DNA of 64,000 nucleotides from the NCBI GenBank assembly GCA_947389015.1, contig CANDVA010000009.1, positions 1-64,000 on the forward strand, written 5' to 3'. Both the position numbers and the translations under genes were made by a program. The first letter of the stretch is position 1, and each line of letters begins with the position of its first letter. Below are positions 58,545 through 64,000 of this stretch, one piece after another. Source of the DNA: an uncultured Clostridia bacterium (GTDB lineage: Bacteria > Bacillota > Clostridia > Oscillospirales > Ruminococcaceae). The notes under the pieces are model-generated. The model saw nothing but the letters and a program-made list of their open reading frames with translations. It had not been told where the DNA came from and made no database searches.

Positions 58545-59633
58545 TTATTCCAAAAAATCCTTTAACTTTCTGCTTCTGGTAGGATGACGCAGCTTTCGTA
58601 AAGCCTTGGTCTCGATCTGACGTATTCTTTCCCGGGTGACCTGAAATTCCTGACCCACCTCCTCAAGGGTGCGCTGTCTGCCGTCGATAAGTCCGAAGCG
58701 CAGTATTATAACACGCTTTTCGCGCTCCGTAAGGGTGTCCAACACCTCTCCGAGCATCTGTTTCAGCATGGAGTTGCACGCCTCGTCTGCGGGCGCGGGC
58801 GCGTCGTCGTCGGGGATAAAGTCGCCGAGATGGCTGTCCTCCTCCTCGCCGATGGGAGTTTCAAGCGAAACGGGATCCTGCGCGATACGGATTATCTCGC
58901 GTACCTTATCCACGCTCATATTGAGGTACTCCGCTATCTCGTCCTCGGAGGGCTCGCAGCCGTTCTCGTGAAGTAACTGACTCTGAGCCTTCTTTACTTT
59001 GGTAATTGTTTCCACCATATGAACGGGTATGCGGATAGTCCTCGCCTGATCGGCGATAGCGCGTGTTATGGATTGTCTTATCCACCACGTAGCGTAGGTG
59101 GAGAACTTGAAGCCCTTCGTGTAATCAAACTTCTCGACCGCCTTTATCAGTCCCATATTGCCCTCCTGAATAAGGTCCAGGAACTGCATCCCGCGGCGGA
59201 CATACTTCTTCGCGATACTCACCACAAGGCGCAGATTAGCCTCGATAAGGCGTTTTTTCGCGTAAGCGTCACCCGTTTCCATACGCGCGGCAAGCTCGAT
59301 CTCCTCCTCGGTGGACAGAAGAGGTATCCTGCCTATGTCCTTTAAAAAGCTCTTTACCGAATCGTCGGGCAGCATGATATCCGCGTCGGGATTATCCGAA
59401 TAATCGCGGTCGGAATAGTCAAGAATGCTGTCGATGTCAAGATCGGCGTCAAAGTTATCGACGATCTTGATATTCATGCTTACGATCTTGTCAAAAATGT
59501 GGTTTATCTGGTCGGCGTCAAAGTTCAGCTCCTCGAGCGCGTCGGTTATCTCCTTCGCGGTAAGGCTGCCCTTCTGCTTTCCCTGATTAAACAACTCCTC
59601 CAGAGCGTTGGAGGATCCGCTGTTCTCACTCAT
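58545..59633 (-). CDS. rpoD: Primary sigma factor RpoD
   Basis: 362 residues. Region 1.1 (residues ~1-75, [31 protein letters not shown]), region 1.2 ([22 protein letters not shown]), region 2 with [35 protein letters not shown], region 4 with [40 protein letters not shown]. Canonical sigma-A sequence. It starts at the last base of dnaG's stop, as in the standard dnaG-rpoD operon. Confidence 0.95.
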   Translation of the reverse strand: MSENSGSSNALEELFNQGKQKGSLTAKEITDALEELNFDADQINHIFDKIVSMNIKIVDNFDADLDIDSILDYSDRDYSDNPDADIMLPDDSVKSFLKDIGRIPLLSTEEEIELAARMETGDAYAKKRLIEANLRLVVSIAKKYVRRGMQFLDLIQEGNMGLIKAVEKFDYTKGFKFSTYATWWIRQSITRAIADQARTIRIPVHMVETITKVKKAQSQLLHENGCEPSEDEIAEYLNMSVDKVREIIRIAQDPVSLETPIGEEEDSHLGDFIPDDDAPAPADEACNSMLKQMLGEVLDTLTEREKRVIILRFGLIDGRQRTLEEVGQEFQVTRERIRQIETKALRKLRHPTRSRKLKDFLE

Positions 59634-61378
59634 TATTCTTTCTTCTCCTTTAGCTTTTGTACCAGCTTCAGCAGCTCCTCGTCGGACATATCGCCGTATT
59701 GCTTGTCTTTGAGATCTCTGCCGTAATCGTTTATAACTTCTATAAAATCAGCCAGCGCCGTTTTGTCGTTGGCGAACGTGCTGTCGGTCACTATCTGCAT
59801 TATTCTGCCCATTTCCCTCGCGTCAAATTCCTCGTTGAACAAAGAAATATCGGGTTCTCCGCCGTCGGCGAGCATTTTGGCAAGAAATTCATAAACGTGC
59901 TTGTTAAAAGCCGTCACAAATTCGCCTTTAAGAGCGGAGGAAATTTTTCCCAAAGCTTCGGGATTATGATACAGATAGCATATTATCCCGCGCTCAGCCT
60001 TTTCCTCCTTAGGCATTTTCAGAGCGTCGGGGTTTATCTTGTCGGGCGCGGGATGAAGAGCGGCATTCTGCTGCTTGCGCCTTGCCATACCCTTGTTCCG
60101 CGATATCTCGCGCTCGACCGCGGTTTTGATAGTATCGGCGGGAATTGAAGATTCCCTTGCCGCGCGGCTTATGTAGACCGCCCTGTCTATGTCGTTGCTT
60201 ATCTGCGCTAAGAACGTCACCGCCTTTTTGAGATAAGCCGCCCTGCCGTCGTCGGTATTCAGGTCGAGACCTGCGGCAAGCTTGTCCATTTCGTAGGCGA
60301 TAGCGCTTCCCGACTTCTCGATGAGCGACCTGAACGCCTCCGCGCCGAACCGTTTTATAAATTCATCGGGATCCTTCGCGCCGTCCATTTTCAGCACTCG
60401 CGCACGCACTCCCGCCTCGGATAGCAGATTGATACCGCGCGAGGCGGCGGCTTGTCCCGGACCGTCGCTGTCGTAGGAGAGAATGACCTCCTTTTTGCCA
60501 AGCCGCGATATCATATTCGCCTGCTGAGCCGTAAGCGACGTTCCCAGCGACGCTACCGCACTGTCAAAGCCCGCCTGATGCAAGGCGATAACGTCCATAT
60601 ACCCCTCGCAGAGTATAAAATAGTCTGCCTTGGAATTTTTGGATTTATCCAGCGCAAACAGCATATCGCTCTTGTGAAATATCGGAGTTTCGGCGCTGTT
60701 AAGGTATTTAGGGATATTCTTGTCCTCCGAGAGCGTTCGTCCGCCGAAAGCCGCGACGTTTCCGCGAGTATCGAAAATCGGGAACATAACGCGGTTACGG
60801 AATTTATCGTATATCTTATTGTTATTCGTCGCCAGCAGCGAACCGTCTGCAAGCTCGTACTCGGAATAACCCAGATTTTTCATATGGTAATGGAGGGCGT
60901 GATAATCGTTGACCGCGTACCCCAATCCAAAACGCTTTATCGTGTGGTCGGACAATCCGCGTCTGCGAAGATAATCCAACCCCGCCGCTCCCGCGGGGGA
61001 GAAGAGCTGTTTGTGAAAATATTTTCCCGCCTCTCGGTTCATCTCGTAAAGCCGCTGACGCTTTTTCGCCGAGCCGTCGTCCTTATCCTCGGGCATCGGC
61101 ATACCCGCTCTTTGCGCCAGAAACCGCACCGCGTCCATATAGTCGAGGTTCTCAATCATTCTTATGAACGTCACCACGTCGCCACCCACTCCACAGCCAA
61201 AGCAGTGGAACAATCCCTTATCGGGCGAAATATGGCACGACGGAGACTTTTCCGAATGAAACGGACAGCGGCACATATACGAGCCGCCGGAGCGCTTTAG
61301 CTCAACATATCCCTGAGCCACCGACACGATATCATTTCGGTCGTGAAGCTCACGCATAAAATCCTCGGAAAGACGCAC
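59633..61378 (-). CDS. dnaG: DNA primase
   Basis: 581 residues. Zinc-binding CHC2 domain C38-x2-H41-x17-C59-x2-C62; Toprim domain with [13 protein letters not shown] and [24 protein letters not shown]-terminal helicase-binding domain (ARRKQQ onward). Makes RNA primers for lagging-strand synthesis. In the macromolecular synthesis operon with dgt and rpoD. Confidence 0.97.
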   Translation of the reverse strand: MRLSEDFMRELHDRNDIVSVAQGYVELKRSGGSYMCRCPFHSEKSPSCHISPDKGLFHCFGCGVGGDVVTFIRMIENLDYMDAVRFLAQRAGMPMPEDKDDGSAKKRQRLYEMNREAGKYFHKQLFSPAGAAGLDYLRRRGLSDHTIKRFGLGYAVNDYHALHYHMKNLGYSEYELADGSLLATNNNKIYDKFRNRVMFPIFDTRGNVAAFGGRTLSEDKNIPKYLNSAETPIFHKSDMLFALDKSKNSKADYFILCEGYMDVIALHQAGFDSAVASLGTSLTAQQANMISRLGKKEVILSYDSDGPGQAAASRGINLLSEAGVRARVLKMDGAKDPDEFIKRFGAEAFRSLIEKSGSAIAYEMDKLAAGLDLNTDDGRAAYLKKAVTFLAQISNDIDRAVYISRAARESSIPADTIKTAVEREISRNKGMARRKQQNAALHPAPDKINPDALKMPKEEKAERGIICYLYHNPEALGKISSALKGEFVTAFNKHVYEFLAKMLADGGEPDISLFNEEFDAREMGRIMQIVTDSTFANDKTALADFIEVINDYGRDLKDKQYGDMSDEELLKLVQKLKEKKE

Positions 61379-61403
61379 CGTTTACCTCTTTTCTGCCAAC
61401 ACG

Positions 61404-62414
61404 TCACAAAATATAACCGTTATTCCAACCCCTTGGGATACACAGCTTGCTGAAATAATCCACTGCGTATTCGTCGGTCATACCGCTTATATAGTCGCCG
61501 ACGGCAACCTCAAGCCCGTCCTTTTCGGCAAGCTCCTTATACAGCCGCGGCATTTCATCTTTATTATTATAAAAATACTCATACAAATACTCGACAATAT
61601 GCCCGGCCTTGTCTTTTTCCGCAACAGTCGGTTCGGCTCTGTAAACGCTCTCAAACATAAAGCCGCGTAACTCGTCGAACGCCTTTTTCGTGGTCTCGTC
61701 AAACGATATCTCCACGCCGCTGTTCTCGACCAGCGAGCGCACCAAGCTCGTTATACGCGCGGATTTCGTCTCCCCGAGCGTTTTCACCGGAAACTCGGGC
61801 AGATCGCTCTGTTTGATCACACCGCCGCGTATCGCGTCTTCTATGTCATGATTTATGTACGCTATCTTGTCGCAGAACCGCACTACCCAGCCCTCTAGCG
61901 TTTTGGGCGGAACGGACGAGCCGCGGTGCGCGACAATGCCGTCCACCACCTCAAACGTGAGGTTCAGACCCTTGCCGTCCTTTTCTATGACCTCTACGAC
62001 GCGCCTGCTTTGCTCGTTATGCGCAAAACCGTTCTGGAGCAGCCTGTTCAGCACGCGCTCTCCGTCGTGACCGAACGGGGTATGCCCGAGATCGTGACCG
62101 AGCGCGATAGCCTCCGTAAGATCCTCGTTCAGTCCCAGCGCGCACGACACTGTCCGCGATATCTGGCTCACCTCGAGCGTATGCGTTAGGCGCGTGCGGT
62201 AGTGGTCGCTGTGCGGTATCAGGAACACCTGCGTTTTGTGCTTCAGTCTGCGGAATGAATTGCAGTGAATTATTCGGTCGCGGTCGCGCTGAAAATCGGT
62301 GCGGAAATCGCACGGTTTCTCGTATACCCTGCGCCCGCGGCTGTTCTCGGACTTACACGCATATTCGCTCAGAATACGGCGTTCGTTTTCCATAATGCGT
62401 TCACGCGGCAGCAC
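61404..62414 (-). CDS. dgt: Deoxyguanosinetriphosphate triphosphohydrolase-like protein
   Basis: 336 residues from a GTG at 62414 with GGAGTGAGAGCA upstream; the frame from 62,471 lacks a ribosome site. HD domain: RTRLTHTLEVSQI, EAIALGHDLGHTPFGHDGE, VDGIVAHRG and the later CDKIAYINHDIEDA. Hydrolyses dGTP/dNTPs. A gene of this family commonly precedes dnaG in Clostridia. Confidence 0.92.
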   Translation of the reverse strand: MLPRERIMENERRILSEYACKSENSRGRRVYEKPCDFRTDFQRDRDRIIHCNSFRRLKHKTQVFLIPHSDHYRTRLTHTLEVSQISRTVSCALGLNEDLTEAIALGHDLGHTPFGHDGERVLNRLLQNGFAHNEQSRRVVEVIEKDGKGLNLTFEVVDGIVAHRGSSVPPKTLEGWVVRFCDKIAYINHDIEDAIRGGVIKQSDLPEFPVKTLGETKSARITSLVRSLVENSGVEISFDETTKKAFDELRGFMFESVYRAEPTVAEKDKAGHIVEYLYEYFYNNKDEMPRLYKELAEKDGLEVAVGDYISGMTDEYAVDYFSKLCIPRGWNNGYIL

Positions 62415-62483
62415 TGCTCTCACTCCTTTTTTGCTCTCTGTAAATATATACAATTTTCGACCTCGACACACCTTTTTTTATCA

Positions 62484-63119
62484 TCAAAAATCGGCGTTTT
62501 GCGCAAAATCAAACCAATCTTTTTGTTTACTTTCCACAACGATCTTACCGTTGCAGCTGTCGATCAGCTTATCTTTCAGCTTATCGGAAAGCTCATCGCG
62601 AACATTGAGCGTTATCGCAACATGGTCGGCGAACTCCTCCGAGAGCACCCTTACGTCGTGCTCGACAAATATCTGCGGAAGCCTGCCGTACAGTGAATAG
62701 TCCACCGAAAGCTCAAGCTGCTCCGCAAGCGCCATAACCTTGATCTTCGACGTATCGACCGCGTCCTTAGCGCCGCGCGTGTACGCCCGAACAAGACCGC
62801 CCGCGCCGAGAAGCACGCCGCCGAAGTAGCGTGTCACAACACACACGACATCTGTCAGCTCTTCCTTACGGAGAACCTCGTAAATCGGCACGCCCGCCGT
62901 TCCCGAAGGCTCGCCGTCGTCGCTATGACGAGCTGCGGAGTTTTCACGGAGGATATACGCGTAGCAGTTGTGAGTTGCCTTGCGGTGCATAGCGCGTATC
63001 TCGTTTATGAACTCGACCGCCTGCTCCTCGGTCTCAACGGGCGCGAGGTAGCCGATAAACTCTGATTTTTTCTCGATAAACCGCGCTTCGCAGCGTTCGG
63101 CGATCGTTTTGTAGTCCAA
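62484..63119 (-). CDS. YigZ/IMPACT-family protein
   Basis: 211 residues: IAERCEARFIEKKSEFIGYLAPVETEEQAVEFINEIRAMHRKATHNCYAYIL, HSDDGEPSGTAGVPIYEVL, VVCVVTRYFGGVLLGAGGLVRAYTRGAKDAVD. Bacterial IMPACT homologue with a C-terminal ferredoxin-like DUF1949 domain. Role unclear; may interact with the translation apparatus. Confidence 0.93.
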   Translation of the reverse strand: MDYKTIAERCEARFIEKKSEFIGYLAPVETEEQAVEFINEIRAMHRKATHNCYAYILRENSAARHSDDGEPSGTAGVPIYEVLRKEELTDVVCVVTRYFGGVLLGAGGLVRAYTRGAKDAVDTSKIKVMALAEQLELSVDYSLYGRLPQIFVEHDVRVLSEEFADHVAITLNVRDELSDKLKDKLIDSCNGKIVVESKQKDWFDFAQNADF

Positions 63120-63149
63120 TGGTTTCTCCTTAATACAGTAAATTAGAAT

Positions 63150-63638
63150 TTATCTATCCCGTTCTTCAACGATATGAATGATCTTGTCTTCACATAAAAT
63201 TTGATGAATGAACTCTTTAATAAATGTTGGCTTAATTTCATATTGCTCTATTTTATCAATAGGCAGCCATACTAATTCTTCGCCTAAGTCTGTTATGCCT
63301 CGTAACAAATTTAAATCGTCATTTTTAAATTTCATATAATAATAAAATTCAAGAGTGTGGCAGTCAAATCCGTCAATATTCCCGCCAATGCCCTTAAAAA
63401 AAATCTCACACACAACCGCAAGACGTTCGGCACACATTTGAATTCCCGTTTCTTCACATATTTCTCTTTCTATACATGATTTTGATGTTTCTCCCATATT
63501 AACAGCGCCGCCGACCATATAATAATAATCGCCAAAGTTACTTTTTACAAACAGCATTTTATTATCATATATTATAATCGCACCTGTACGGTATCTAAAT
63601 CGATTGTTTCCTTTTACCAATTTGCAATCGTACTCCAT
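63150..63638 (-). CDS. NUDIX hydrolase
   Basis: 162 residues with a complete Nudix box: G-AVNMG-E-TSKSCIE-RE-IC-EE-TG-I. N-terminal strands NRFRYRTGAIIIYDNKMLFVKSNFGDYYYMVGGAVN. Substrate unknown. AT-richer than its neighbours. Confidence 0.92.
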   Translation of the reverse strand: MEYDCKLVKGNNRFRYRTGAIIIYDNKMLFVKSNFGDYYYMVGGAVNMGETSKSCIEREICEETGIQMCAERLAVVCEIFFKGIGGNIDGFDCHTLEFYYYMKFKNDDLNLLRGITDLGEELVWLPIDKIEQYEIKPTFIKEFIHQILCEDKIIHIVEERDR

Positions 63639-63694
63639 ATTATTCTCCTGAATTTCTGTTTATCCGACAAAATTCGCCGCCAATGACAACAAAA

Positions 63695-63722
63695 ACTCAC
63701 GCACAAAGACTTATGCGTGAGT
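63695..63722. terminator. Terminator of rpmE
   Basis: ACTCACGCA and TGCGTGAGT arms; on the minus strand followed by TTTTTG. Confidence 0.85.
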
Positions 63723-63747
63723 TTCGTTTTTGAGAACTAAAAGCGCA

Positions 63748-63951
63748 TTACTTGCCCATATTGTAACGCTTCTTAAATCTGTCAACGCGTCCGCCGCTGT
63801 CAACCAGCTTCTGCTTACCGGTATAGAACGGATGGCACTTGGAGCAGATCTCGACCTTGATGTCCTTTTTTGTGGAACGTGTTTCTATAACGTTCCCGCA
63901 AGCGCACTTGATAGTTGTAGCCTCGTATGCGGGATGAATTCCCTCTTTCAT
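63748..63951 (-). CDS. rpmE: Ribosomal protein bL31
   Basis: 67 residues from the ATG at 63951 (after GAGGTGACAATC). Zinc-binding form: CACGN and [11 protein letters not shown], ending [12 protein letters not shown] large-subunit protein. Confidence 0.96.
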   Translation of the reverse strand: MKEGIHPAYEATTIKCACGNVIETRSTKKDIKVEICSKCHPFYTGKQKLVDSGGRVDRFKKRYNMGK

Positions 63952-64000
63952 GATTGTCACCTCAATCCGTATTTACATCATAATACTTATCAATTATACC

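Noticed and set aside
1..64000. CRISPR arrays, tRNA or rRNA genes
   Set aside because: No regularly spaced identical repeats with unique spacers and no tRNA or rRNA signatures were seen in the window.

Overview
The window looks like a chromosome segment of an anaerobic gut Clostridia, most likely an Oscillospirales/Ruminococcaceae-type Firmicute. The reasons are Firmicute-type ribosome binding sites and near-consensus sigma-A promoters, a dgt-dnaG-rpoD macromolecular synthesis operon, NrdR, a TM1266-type regulator, a two-gene SUF-like system, an Amt-PII fusion and an SPFH/zinc-ribbon protein. Species cannot be fixed from sequence alone.

Bases 1-28,418 are most of a Mu-like transposable prophage, cut off at the left window edge and read leftwards on the minus strand. 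From right to left it holds: the immunity-side terminus; a LexA-like (S24) repressor on the plus strand; face-to-face repressor and early promoters with paired operators; a Ner-like HTH gene and small early genes; MuA-type transposase and MuB-type ATPase; a replisome-organiser-like protein with a DnaC-like loader; GemA and Mor homologues; a terminator; a Mor-type late promoter; DUF2730, gp26 and DUF3486 (gp27) homologues; a NusG/LoaP-like antiterminator; terminase, portal and minor capsid protein; scaffold, capsid and connectors; and a siphovirus-type tail. It is therefore a Mu replication and control module joined to a long non-contractile tail. The late operon contains two cargo units with their own terminators: a nuclease-like minor-capsid tail with a small acidic partner, and a zinc-ribbon/SHOCT gene with a perfect sigma-A promoter.

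The phage end (…CA at 28,417-28,418) lies inside a sugar nucleotidyltransferase gene. The operon it hit (GHMP heptose kinase-like, NAD epimerase, nucleotidyltransferase) also carries an in-frame amber codon and a frameshift. At 31-36.3 kb there is a graveyard: a frameshifted tail-fibre gene with a C-type-lectin-like end, an orphan gene fragment, an intact ROK regulator, the immunity end of a second related Mu-like phage (ending CA at 35,639), and a broken serine recombinase.

From 36.4 kb onward is ordinary chromosome: an XRE membrane regulator; nrdR; a three-gene plus-strand cluster; an operon of one membrane protein and four paralogous lipoproteins under a promoter with three 11-bp-spaced direct repeats; a DegV protein; a degenerate Cu/Zn-SOD-like protein; ahcY; a HAD phosphatase; an OmpR-type response regulator and its probable kinase separated by two genes; amt-PII preceded by an ANTAR-type leader RNA; a small membrane protein; sufC/sufBD; an SPFH protein; two tandem rpoD genes; dnaG; dgt; yigZ; a NUDIX hydrolase; and rpmE.
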